From assembly GCA_030064935.1 (NCBI GenBank), contig JASJEA010000061.1, positions 1 to 39,596 on the forward strand: a stretch of DNA of 39,596 bases. Reading direction: 5' to 3'. Source of the DNA: Crocosphaera sp. (GTDB lineage: Bacteria > Cyanobacteriota > Cyanobacteriia > Cyanobacteriales > Microcystaceae). Shown in pieces: positions 9,477 through 17,092 of this stretch (position 1 is its first letter; each line of letters begins with the position of its first letter). A program made the position numbers and the translations under genes. The notes beneath the pieces were generated by a model that saw only the letters and a list, made by a program, of their open reading frames with translations, made no database searches and had not been told where the DNA came from.

Positions 9477-10523
9477 TTAGAGGAAATAACTATGAAATAA
9501 GGCCAAGATAAAGGTTAACTGCGCTGCCAGTGCAAATAAATACACTATCATTCTGGGTTGGAAAATTGAAAGCATTAAACCAACTGCTTTGATATCTATC
9601 ATTGGACCAAACACCAGAAAAGCTAATATGGAACTGGTGGTAAAGGTTGAGGCGAAGGATAGGGCAAAAAAAGCATCTACTGTTGAACAAATAGAGACAA
9701 TGGCTGCTAAAAGCATCATCGCAACAATAGAACTAATGGTTCCTTGTCCCAAACTTAAAACAATCTCACGGGGAACAAATACCTGAAGACAAGCTGCGAT
9801 CGCACTTCCTAAAATTAACATTCCCCCTAGTTCTCGCAGTTCCTGGGTGACATTTTCCAGAAAGAGGTTTAAGCGTCTTATAAAGACCGACGATTGATTT
9901 TTAGAAAGGCTTAAAGTCGCTGCTGACATCTCATCTAGTCCATCTAGTCTAATAGGATTCTTGCCATCTGCTAACAAAAAAGTCCCTGACTCTAACAACA
10001 TTGATTCTCGCAAATTAGGTTCTTTTTTCCTAGGACGAGAAAATTTCGGTTGACGAGAGATTTGGGTGATTCTTTTGGCTAACAAAGGTTGTAGCATGGG
10101 ACGAGGATCTTTCTGGACACTAAAGATACAGCCAATAGTGATGGCAATAATGAGAGAGAAGATCACTCTATAAATAACAATTTGGGGTTGATCGCGAAAG
10201 GCCACCCAAGTTGACCAAACTACGATCGGGTTGATAGTGGGAGCCGCTAATAAAAAGCCTATTGCGGCTGAGTTTGGGAGTCCCTGCATTAAGAAGCGTC
10301 TCGCCACTGGCACATTACCACACTCACAGACGGGAAACAAAAAGCCGATACAACTTCCAGCGATCGCAGCTAATAATGGGTTTTTGGGTACGGTAGCAAT
10401 TAATTTTCCTTCGTCGATCCATAAGAGTAAACCACTGGATAGGGCTACCCCTAACAGCAGAAAGGGAAAGGCTTCTACCAGCAGACTGAGGAATAAGGTA
10501 AAGGCGTGGTGTAATTGTGTCAT
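9477..10523 (-). CDS. YraQ/ArsP-type permease (DUF318 family)
   Basis: The 348-residue integral membrane protein has two hydrophobic halves joined by a hydrophilic loop (about 145-215). The first half carries FPVCECGNVPVARR, matching the family's conserved PxCxCG element, and LLAAPTINPIV. The second half repeats the pattern with SICSTVDAFFALSF and FLVFGPMIDIK. Relatives include ArsP, which exports organoarsenicals, and YraQ proteins of unknown substrate; this one cannot be assigned further. It is the first gene of a three-gene minus-strand run. Confidence 0.85.
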   Translation of the reverse strand: MTQLHHAFTLFLSLLVEAFPFLLLGVALSSGLLLWIDEGKLIATVPKNPLLAAIAGSCIGFLFPVCECGNVPVARRFLMQGLPNSAAIGFLLAAPTINPIVVWSTWVAFRDQPQIVIYRVIFSLIIAITIGCIFSVQKDPRPMLQPLLAKRITQISRQPKFSRPRKKEPNLRESMLLESGTFLLADGKNPIRLDGLDEMSAATLSLSKNQSSVFIRRLNLFLENVTQELRELGGMLILGSAIAACLQVFVPREIVLSLGQGTISSIVAMMLLAAIVSICSTVDAFFALSFASTFTTSSILAFLVFGPMIDIKAVGLMLSIFQPRMIVYLFALAAQLTFILALFHSYFL

Positions 10524-10681
10524 TATACGATTGCCCGATCAGGCTGGTTAGGGTCTTATAGACGTAAGTTTAATCAATAAAGTTCTCTTTTGTTTATGGC
10601 AAAAGATTTTAATATTTTCTTAATATAACCCATCGACCTCATTAAGATACAACAGATCGGGACTTGAACACTGGTTGTTTA

Positions 10682-10719
10682 CTAATCCCATCCAAAATCT
10701 ATGATTTAGATGGGGTTAG
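10682..10719. other. 11-bp stem-loop downstream of the Ctp protease gene
   Basis: CTAATCCCATC / GATGGGGTTAG pair with one G-T wobble; part of the interior can also pair. It lies 25 bases past the protease stop. No T-tract follows on either strand in the usual position, so a terminator role is unsure. Confidence 0.4.
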
Positions 10720-10743
10720 CCAAAAAATTCTCTTCAATTAGTT

Positions 10744-12123
10744 TTATCTTTCCTGCATTCTTTGCCAACGAGGATCGGGATCTTTGATTGTTTCCTCTAA
10801 TTCTTGCCACCGCAGTCCTACTGGTTTGGGGGTAACTGGGGTAGAAATGGGTGCGCTGCTACCTTTCAAGATGGAAATGGCATGACTGTATTGGGGATCA
10901 GCTTTGGTTCCCCATAAACTAGGATCGCTTTTCAGTCGAGCTTGTTGTTCCATAGTTAGTTCCAGATAAATATTGGGACTAATGCCTTTTTTATTGATAT
11001 CGGTACCACTGGGAGGGTAATAACGGGCGATAGTAACTGCTAACCCTGAACCATCGGAAAGGTTATGAACCGATTGTACGGTTCCTTTCCCGTAGGTTTT
11101 CGTCCCGACAACGGTTGCTCGTCCATTTTCTTTTAAGGCCCCGGCTAAAATTTCGCTGGCACTGGCTGACCATTGATTTACTAAAACCACTAAGGGTAAA
11201 TCAGTGAGAGAGGTTCCATTGGCCCAGAAATGGCGATCGCCGCCTTTGCGATCGATGGTGCTGACAATTTCTCCTTTTTCTAACCAAAGACGAGCAATAT
11301 CAACGCTGGCAAATAGTAGTCCACCTGGGTTTCCTCGTAAGTCTAAGACATAGCCGGATACTTGCTGTTCACCTAATTCTTGAATCGCTTGTTTCATTTG
11401 TTCGGTGGCATGGGAACTAAACTCATCTAATTTGATATAACCAATGCGGTGTTGTTCCTCTTCTTTGAGATGATAGGTGACGGCAGCGATTTCAATTTCT
11501 GCCCGTTTTAGGGTAACTTGGAAAATACCTTTATTTCGTCGTGAAAGTTGTAAACTGACTTCGGTTCCCAATTCTCCTGCAATGGCTTGTTGTGCCTGTT
11601 CGAGGCTCATTAAGGCGGTGGGTTTGCCGTTGATCCGAATCAGGCGATCGCCCCGTTTTAATCCTGCTTCCCTAGCGGGAGAATTTCTGACTGCTTCGAT
11701 TATATAAAGTTCACTGGTGCGTTTATCAATTGCTAATCTTACCCCAACCCCTGATAATTCTCCCGTAGTTTGACTGGTCAAGACAGAAAATTCACTAGGT
11801 GGTAAAAAACGGGTATAGGGGTCATCTAGGTCTTTTAAGGCTTCCCGAATCGCTTTATAAGCCTGTTTTAAGTTATCATAGTCTTGGGAGAGCAGTTCTG
11901 TTCTTTTTTCTAACCACTCAGCCTGATTAAATTCGTAGTTGACAAATTCATTATTCACAATTTGCCACATCTCGTCGATAATGGCCTTGGGATTATCTTC
12001 TAAAGCATCTGGTTGAGGCGCACTCAGCACGGGAAGAGCAAATGTCTGCATGGAGATTGCTGCTAGGGTTCCACCCCAAAAGAGGGATTGATTAGTGCAA
12101 AGGGATTTTATCAAGTTATTCAT
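10744..12123 (-). CDS. Carboxyl-terminal processing protease, S41 family (CtpA/B/C type)
   Basis: The 459-residue serine protease has a signal peptide (hydrophobic 14-30, likely cut near VLSA-PQ at 35) and so acts in the thylakoid lumen or periplasm. A PDZ domain spans about 115-190 (GVGVRL, AGLKRGDRLIRINGK). The catalytic core has LDLRGNPGGLL (260-270), SASASE with nucleophile Ser321, and TKTYGKGTVQ with Lys346; the Ser-Lys spacing of 25 equals that of known members. One cyanobacterial paralogue (CtpA) matures the D1 protein of photosystem II. The length is closer to what I remember for CtpB than CtpA, but I cannot settle the paralogue, so no symbol is given. Confidence 0.92.
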   Translation of the reverse strand: MNNLIKSLCTNQSLFWGGTLAAISMQTFALPVLSAPQPDALEDNPKAIIDEMWQIVNNEFVNYEFNQAEWLEKRTELLSQDYDNLKQAYKAIREALKDLDDPYTRFLPPSEFSVLTSQTTGELSGVGVRLAIDKRTSELYIIEAVRNSPAREAGLKRGDRLIRINGKPTALMSLEQAQQAIAGELGTEVSLQLSRRNKGIFQVTLKRAEIEIAAVTYHLKEEEQHRIGYIKLDEFSSHATEQMKQAIQELGEQQVSGYVLDLRGNPGGLLFASVDIARLWLEKGEIVSTIDRKGGDRHFWANGTSLTDLPLVVLVNQWSASASEILAGALKENGRATVVGTKTYGKGTVQSVHNLSDGSGLAVTIARYYPPSGTDINKKGISPNIYLELTMEQQARLKSDPSLWGTKADPQYSHAISILKGSSAPISTPVTPKPVGLRWQELEETIKDPDPRWQRMQER

Positions 12124-12303
12124 GGGATTTTATCGATGTCAAACGGGAGTCAAGAGAGTGGTTTATGTTACCCAACCGTTATCTTATGGTACACGCTCTT
12201 ATATTATAATGACGCTGATTTCAATTAAGAGTTCTTAAGAATTCCCTGACCGCTTAGTTAGTACAAGGATACGTAGCAATAACAGATAAAACTCCAGGTC
12301 AAT

Positions 12304-12475
12304 CAGAATGTAGAATGTAGAATCTGCGAATGCGCGAATTACCTCCTCCTCAAGTTGGAGGCTTTAAACAAGGAAAATTCTTCTTCTCTTGGTCGAGGGA
12401 TGGTGAGGAAACCTCGCCATCCCTCGACCGCTTTTTATCCCCTTGAAAAAGGAGGCCTGGAAACCTTTTTTTAGG
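12304..12475 (+). repeat. Dispersed intergenic repeat, copy A (long form with inserted hairpin)
   Basis: It begins with two GAATGTA heptamers, then TGCGAATGCGCGAATTACC, then CTCAAGTTGGAGGCTTTAAA, then AAGGAAAATTC. An 18-bp hairpin is inserted next, and the copy closes with ATCCCCTTGAAAAAGGAGGC and a T-tract followed by AGG. The same blocks recur at 25288-25352, 28566-28618, 34562-34630 and 38398-38498. Confidence 0.85.
12391..12436 (+). terminator. 18-bp hairpin plus T-tract inside repeat copy A
   Basis: GGTCGAGGGATGGTGAGG pairs with CCTCGCCATCCCTCGACC across a three-base AAA loop with a single T-G wobble. The T-run follows at 12432-12436. It has the shape of a strong intrinsic terminator, yet no plus-strand gene lies upstream. 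Confidence 0.6.
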
Positions 12476-12493
12476 ACAAACAAAAGAAGTCCC

Positions 12494-12532
12494 CACCTAA
12501 AAACACCATGAGAAACATCCATATTTTAGGTG
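12494..12532 (-). terminator. Stem-loop after the quinone methyltransferase gene
   Basis: CACCTAAAA / TTTTAGGTG form a 9-bp perfect stem, 10 bases past the stop at 12542. The minus strand then reads a short T-rich stretch (CTTCTTTTG). It is a plausible terminator with a fairly long 21-base loop. Confidence 0.5.
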
Positions 12533-12541
12533 AGGAGAATG

Positions 12542-13528
12542 TCACACGTTAACGACTTCAGTAGTAGAAGTTTTGGTTGAAGGGTTTGCAGATTGAGACT
12601 TTAGAGCCCGGAACATTCCGAAGCGACAAAGACCGGCACCAAAGCCAAGGCGCATTAACAACATCGTGGGTACTTCTCGAAGGGATTTAATGAAACCTGA
12701 GAAGCCAAACTTAATTAATCCTTGGGGTCTGACAATTCCCTGCCAAATTGATTCTAACCAAGAGGGGAGGGTTTCCTTTGTCCAGTCTGCTGTGATCACT
12801 TCTCCTTCGACCAGCCCAGTTTCTGCGATTTGTTCAGAAAACCCTTCAATACTCGAAAACGCCGGATGGGACCACTGATCTAATAGTTGACGCATAACGG
12901 GTTTTTCCCAGAAATTAAGGGGCTTTTGACGTTCATCTCGTTGATTCCAGTCAGCAACTACTAAAATGCCCCCAGGTTTTAACACTCGCATCATTTCTGA
13001 GGCATATTTAGCTTTGTCTGGCATATGGGGACCGGCTTCAATGGACCAAACGACATCGAAACTATTATCGGGGAAAGATAGTGCCAAAGCATCATCCACT
13101 TTGAATTGAGCGGTAACGTCTTCAGGGGTCAACTCTGTGGCCCTTTGTACTTGTTTGGGACTTATGGTAACTCCTGTGACATCAAACCCATATTCCTTGG
13201 CTAAAATGCGACTGCTTCCCCCAATACCACAACCGACATCTAACACGGTTGTGCTACGGGGCAATTTATCTAAACCACCCCATTTCACCATTTCGCGAAC
13301 AAAGTCCGCTTTTGCTTCTAAAAAATCTTTGCGTCGTGGTGGGGAACCGTAGTGTCCTAAATGGATATGTTCCCCCCAGTAAAATTCTAAAATACCGTCT
13401 TGTGTCCAATCATCGTAAGAATTGGCAACTGTTTCAGATGATTCGTAACTGCGGGGTGTTACTAGATAGACCACAACGCCTATCACTAAAACTAAAGCGA
13501 TCAATCCAAGGGTGTAATATAAGTACAT
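12542..13528 (-). CDS. 2-methyl-6-phytyl-1,4-benzoquinone methyltransferase
   Basis: The 328-residue enzyme starts with one membrane anchor (about 4-23) followed by a class I SAM-dependent methyltransferase domain: motif I LDVGCGIGGSS (96-106), the acidic end of the second strand near DVTGVTISPKQ, and FDVVWSIEAGPHMPD. The sequence closely resembles my memory of Synechocystis Sll0418, including WTQDGILEFYWGEHIHLGHYG and LNFWEKPVMRQLLDQWSHPAF. That enzyme methylates 2-methyl-6-phytylbenzoquinone on the tocopherol route at the membrane. It differs from gamma-tocopherol methyltransferase, which is the closest alternative. The extra C-terminal tail after FRALK is Ser/Thr-rich. Confidence 0.92.
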   Translation of the reverse strand: MYLYYTLGLIALVLVIGVVVYLVTPRSYESSETVANSYDDWTQDGILEFYWGEHIHLGHYGSPPRRKDFLEAKADFVREMVKWGGLDKLPRSTTVLDVGCGIGGSSRILAKEYGFDVTGVTISPKQVQRATELTPEDVTAQFKVDDALALSFPDNSFDVVWSIEAGPHMPDKAKYASEMMRVLKPGGILVVADWNQRDERQKPLNFWEKPVMRQLLDQWSHPAFSSIEGFSEQIAETGLVEGEVITADWTKETLPSWLESIWQGIVRPQGLIKFGFSGFIKSLREVPTMLLMRLGFGAGLCRFGMFRALKSQSANPSTKTSTTEVVNV

Positions 13529-13614
13529 TAATACAACCGTAATATTTGTTTACAATGTTCTCCTTATAATATCAAATTTTGCCAAAGTAGAGGCTTTAAG
13601 ACCTATCTGCTTTC

Positions 13615-13652
13615 TTTCTTGACACTCCCCGCCCGATAAGTTCGGGGATTCT
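13615..13652. mobile_element. Possible end remnant of an IS200/IS605-type element
   Basis: Read on the minus strand, GAATCCCCGAACTTATCGGG followed by CGGGGAGTGTCAAG has the look of the hairpin end of TnpB-bearing IS200/IS605 elements common in cyanobacteria. No transposase or tnpB frame is present in the window, so at most this is a remnant. Confidence 0.3.
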
Positions 13653-13721
13653 TCAATCAATGATCCGTCTTGCTGATGCAACCTGAGAAGGTTTTGACTA
13701 TTGAGCGATCGCTACTATTTA

Positions 13722-13747
13722 ACTAGGCTGATGCAAATTAGCCTAGT
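13722..13747. repeat. 8-bp stem-loop ACTAGGCT / AGCCTAGT
   Basis: Perfect inverted repeat with a 10-base loop GATGCAAATT. The loop and left arm recur in inverted form at 13871-13883 (ATTTGCATCAGCC). Confidence 0.6.
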
Positions 13748-13883
13748 GTGTGGGGAGGAATTCTTACACTTTTTGCGATCGCTAAAAAAGTCTCGTCCTT
13801 TGTAAAACGGCTTTTAAAGGCGTTTCCACAGGACAAAAGTAGAGCGAACGATTTTGGGGCAAATTTCCACATTTGCATCAGCC
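13726..13883. repeat. Inverted repeat pair GGCTGATGCAAAT ... ATTTGCATCAGCC
   Basis: Two perfect 13-base arms (13726-13738, 13871-13883) bound a 158-base block. CTACTATTTAAC lies just outside each arm in direct orientation (13712-13723 and 13883-13894), which looks like a target-site duplication but is long for one. A small non-autonomous element is possible. Confidence 0.5.
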
Positions 13884-14244
13884 TACTATTTAACCGTGAT
13901 CATCACCGCATTGTTGCTGGCTTTTTGTGGCGATCGCCTTGATTTTTTAGGGATCACTGTTGAATACTACATCTGCTTTGTATCTAGCAACGGAAAATTT
14001 ACAGGGGGCAAAATTTTAGCGATCGCTGTATCATTGAAGTACATAAGTGAAGTTGACTCAAACCCACTTCAGACAAGCTTCAGAGACATTGTACCCAGTA
14101 ACGGGTCGGGCAAAAATCGCTAAAACGACTTTTAAATAACGCTTTTGTCGTTTTTAGTGGGGGGAAGTACAGAACGAAAGATGCCCAGCCATCTGACTTG
14201 TACATTTTCATTTTTGATTGATATCACTGGATCAAGGAGGTTTT

Positions 14245-14964
14245 ATGGATAGAATTCGTGTGCTATTTGCCGATGATCAGTTTCCGTATGATGAAGCCGA
14301 GCGAAATACCTCTGTAAAAGAAACCATCCTCACAGAGATTGGAGACAAACTTCGAGCAGAAAATCTAGAGCCTGAATCTGCATTTTCGGAGGATTTCAAG
14401 TGGTTTCAGGGACTAAGCCAGCACCTTAGGGAACGGTTTGAAGTTCTCCCAATGAGAACCTTTGCGGAAGCCCAAGCCGCACTCTACAAACGGGATAAAT
14501 TTGATGTTGCAGTCATCGATTTATCGTGGTTTGGTGATGCTCAGCTCTTTTCCGGAAAACGCCATAATGTCGGACTCGAGCTACTAGAGAATCTTAAGGA
14601 AGAAAATGACAAATACAAAGGCTATAAGCCAGTCCTTGCCTTCTCACAAAACTTCGCAAAAGATCCAAAGCTCATGAGTTTAGTTATGGATCGGGGTGCA
14701 TTACCCGTACCAAAGACTTACTCTGAGACAGGTTATCAGGCTCTCTCTTCGGCCATCTCTTATTTGGCTAGGGTCCGGCCTCCCGGTAGCACCGCAGAAG
14801 ACCCAGCGGTAGCCGCAGCACGCATTACTAGAACTGGTGCGATTATTATTGCGTTAATCACTGGTGTTCTTGGTCTGCTTGGGGGAATTTCGACTGCACT
14901 AATTTCGTCTAATCCCCTACCCTACTCTCTCGAAGCACCACAGGAGGCCGTTGTTCAAGAATGA
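14245..14964 (+). CDS. Receiver-domain protein with C-terminal membrane anchor
   Basis: I start at ATG 14245, seven residues after AAGGAGG at 14234-14240 in spacing terms (4 bases); an upstream in-frame TTG at 14218 has no ribosome site. The 239-residue protein looks like a response-regulator receiver: acidic pair Asp10-Asp11 after the first strand (VLFADDQ), phospho-acceptor Asp92 (VAVIDLSWF), Ser134 (VLAFSQN) and Lys157 (VPKTYS). The Asp11 to Asp92 distance is about 40 residues longer than usual, so an insert follows the first strand. There is no DNA-binding output domain; instead a hydrophobic segment (198-221, GAIIIALITGVLGLLGGIST) lies near the C-terminus. No kinase is adjacent. The family is not recognised beyond the receiver fold. 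Confidence 0.7.
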   Translation: MDRIRVLFADDQFPYDEAERNTSVKETILTEIGDKLRAENLEPESAFSEDFKWFQGLSQHLRERFEVLPMRTFAEAQAALYKRDKFDVAVIDLSWFGDAQLFSGKRHNVGLELLENLKEENDKYKGYKPVLAFSQNFAKDPKLMSLVMDRGALPVPKTYSETGYQALSSAISYLARVRPPGSTAEDPAVAAARITRTGAIIIALITGVLGLLGGISTALISSNPLPYSLEAPQEAVVQE

Positions 14965-14976
14965 GGTTGTTCATAT

Positions 14977-15015
14977 TTAACATAATCCGCTCCTTAACTG
15001 AGTGGATTATGTTAA
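14977..15015. terminator. 16-bp bidirectional stem-loop between convergent genes
   Basis: TTAACATAATCCGCTC pairs with GAGTGGATTATGTTAA across loop CTTAACT, with one wobble. It sits between the receiver gene stop and the stop of the repeat protein, and overlaps the latter's stop codon. Confidence 0.65.
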
Positions 15016-16922
15016 TCACTATCACGGCTATCCATGATGGGAATAAACTCATTTTCAGGAGCTAAAGAAGGAGGAATCTCTGGTTGTGGAGGTTCTAAGA
15101 GTTTATTCCAAACCGTTATTTGAGCTTGAGCCGAACCATAAGCAGCACTATCACTAGGAATCATTTTGGCTAACTTTACGGCTTCGGGTAACAAAGAACG
15201 ATTGGCTAATTTTTGAGCCATGGATAATAACTGAAAACTCCAACGGTCAAGTGCTTGTTGCGCTTGGGAGCCTGCATCGGTTGACGAGGGAATTTTTTGT
15301 ACCACAGAAATAGCCGACACCAGGGCTTGAGGGGTTTGGCTTTGAGCAATCAGATAAGCCTCCTGTAAATTACGTTGAGCGCGGGTTTCCCTTTGCCACT
15401 GACGAATATTCTCTTGAGCTTTTGGATAAAGTACCCGTCCCGGACTAATTTGTTGGGCTGCACGGATAGCTGATTCGTAATTCTTAGCACTCCCTAAGGC
15501 GAGCGCCTGATTGAGAAGGGGCTGATCTTCTTTGCGTTGGATGCTTCTGCGCCAGCCACTAATCTCTTTTTGGGCTTCACCAGAAAGGGGTCGGCCAGAG
15601 CCGATTGCTTGGGCTTTAGTAATGGCTTCTCTCAAGTCCGAAATACTACCCCCTAGGGCCAAACTACGGGCTTGAGCCAGAATAGGTTGGTCCTCACGCA
15701 GTTGAATGGTATTGGTCCATTGACGAATTTCCCGTCTGGCTTCTTGATAGCGAGGGTTACTGGAGGGAACTAGCTCTGCTGCGGCAATGGCAGCATTCAA
15801 ATCATCAATACTACCCCCTGTGGCCAAGTCTCGCGCTTTTTCGAGGTGAGTTACATCCTCAATTTCTAATTGCCAACGATTGATCAAGTCTTGGGCTTCT
15901 TGATATAGGGGACGATCTTCTTGGATCTCTTCGAGGGCAACAATGGCAATTTCTAGATTTTCCACCGTACCACTTTGGGCATCTAGCCCTGCACTGGCCA
16001 TGGTTTGCCAATCTTCAATTTCATCAGCTAAGGCTAGATTATCTGGTATTTTGTTAACGGTATTTGATAAGGTTGACCAACGACGATCGTCAATTAAGTC
16101 ATCCACATAGTCGGTAATTTTTCCTTTGGCCTCTTCGATCAGATTTTGGGCTTCTCGATAAGCATAACTCTCAGGGCTAATTTTTTCAGCATCGGCAATA
16201 GCTCCTAACCAGTTATCTAAACCTCCACGACGCAAGACACGATAAGCATTATCTAGTTGGGCACTTTCTTCTTGGGCTAATTGGATTTTGTTGACCGTAT
16301 CATCGTATCTTATGGTTGCCCAATATTCATTGGCAACATCGAGAAGCTTGATCGCCTCTCTGAAAGCCAAGTTCCAATTGGACTCACGTAATTCTTCTTC
16401 GACTTGGGCAAACACTTCCTCTCCTTCTCGCCAAATACTGCGCCATTTTTCTATTCGCTCTTCTACGACTTCATAGACTTGCACATGGCTAGGGATCTCG
16501 CGAGCCGTTTTAATCGCTTTTTCTAGTTCACCTTTTTGAAACTCTTTTTCTGCTATGTCAAGAATAGCAACGGCCCATTCTTCCACATTCCGATTAATTT
16601 CATGTCGTAGGGGATGATTATCAGAAAGGGCTTCTACTAGATTTATGGCCCTCAATAAACCGTCTACGTTTCCTTGTTCGGCTTCTATTTGGGCGCAGTA
16701 GAGCCGCATTGAGGCTGAGGCGACTGGCCAGAAAATACGAACACACTGAGGTGACTTGGGCAACCGTAATAACATGGAGGTTGCGGTAAATCCCACTGTT
16801 CCCGACACCACAATCAGAGTAATCGCCCAAATTTGCCAGGGTATACGACTGCCTCGCACAATCATACCGTCCATTAATGTCCGATGATTAGCAGAACTCC
16901 TTCTCTTGGTTGAGTTTTCCAT
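15012..16922 (-). CDS. Membrane-anchored protein of about nine Trp-ended helical repeats
   Basis: I favour ATG at 16922 (636 residues) because GAGGAG lies 10 bases upstream; an in-frame ATG at 16940 would add MRRNGQ. Positions below use the longer form. One membrane span (36-57) follows a basic N-terminus, so the bulk is probably outside the cytoplasm. The rest is made of units with the pattern A-I-x-x-A-x-x-I, a Pro/Tyr turn, then E-A-Q-x-x-I-x-x-W. Clear units end at Trp 122, 166, 356, 408, 463, 515, 567 and 611, with a spacing near 52 in the middle. The shape is that of a TPR/SEL1-like solenoid. The C-terminus is Pro-rich and acidic. Relatives that I recall are annotated as hypothetical or, without basis, as chromosome segregation ATPases. 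No ATPase motif is present. Function unknown. Confidence 0.75.
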   Translation of the reverse strand: MENSTKRRSSANHRTLMDGMIVRGSRIPWQIWAITLIVVSGTVGFTATSMLLRLPKSPQCVRIFWPVASASMRLYCAQIEAEQGNVDGLLRAINLVEALSDNHPLRHEINRNVEEWAVAILDIAEKEFQKGELEKAIKTAREIPSHVQVYEVVEERIEKWRSIWREGEEVFAQVEEELRESNWNLAFREAIKLLDVANEYWATIRYDDTVNKIQLAQEESAQLDNAYRVLRRGGLDNWLGAIADAEKISPESYAYREAQNLIEEAKGKITDYVDDLIDDRRWSTLSNTVNKIPDNLALADEIEDWQTMASAGLDAQSGTVENLEIAIVALEEIQEDRPLYQEAQDLINRWQLEIEDVTHLEKARDLATGGSIDDLNAAIAAAELVPSSNPRYQEARREIRQWTNTIQLREDQPILAQARSLALGGSISDLREAITKAQAIGSGRPLSGEAQKEISGWRRSIQRKEDQPLLNQALALGSAKNYESAIRAAQQISPGRVLYPKAQENIRQWQRETRAQRNLQEAYLIAQSQTPQALVSAISVVQKIPSSTDAGSQAQQALDRWSFQLLSMAQKLANRSLLPEAVKLAKMIPSDSAAYGSAQAQITVWNKLLEPPQPEIPPSLAPENEFIPIMDSRDSD

Positions 16923-17092
16923 TTGCCCATTTCTCCTCATCCACCCATTCCATTATGCCTCCTGTGAGTCATTATGCCCAATGTTTTCTCCGAGATAGTC
17001 AAAAACTATGGGTCATACTTTCCTCTTTAGATAATTTAACGCAAAGTCCTCCTTTTGTGATACCCGAATCCCACTTGATGGAAAAATTGGGT

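Larger units (their letters stand above)
12124..12541. other. 418-base intergenic region holding a long dispersed-repeat copy
   Basis: It holds the promoter region of the protease gene (near 12124-12240, minus strand), the repeat copy at 12304-12475 with its extra hairpin, and a stem-loop that ends the methyltransferase transcript. No gene is seen. Confidence 0.7.
13529..14244. other. 716-base repeat-rich non-coding region
   Basis: No convincing gene. It holds a G/C-rich hairpin of transposon-end type (13627-13647), three copies of GCTGATGCAA in both orientations, two direct copies of CTACTATTTAAC (13712-13723, 13883-13894), an ACTAGGCT/AGCCTAGT stem-loop, four HIP1 octamers (13705, 13775, 13930, 14019) and a stem-loop near 14120-14157. 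Short frames within it start or end in these repeats and resemble nothing known to me. Confidence 0.7.

Noticed and set aside
12304-12330. GAATGTA heptamers considered as CRISPR-type repeats
   Set aside because: Units are 7 bases and directly tandem, with no spacers and no cas genes.
13615-13652. Intact insertion sequence
   Set aside because: Only an end-like hairpin is seen; there is no transposase or TnpB frame within several kilobases.
13748-14123. Two overlapping short plus-strand frames (64 and 89 codons) before the receiver gene
   Set aside because: They run through HIP1 sites and inverted repeats, lack good starts and show no domain-like pattern.
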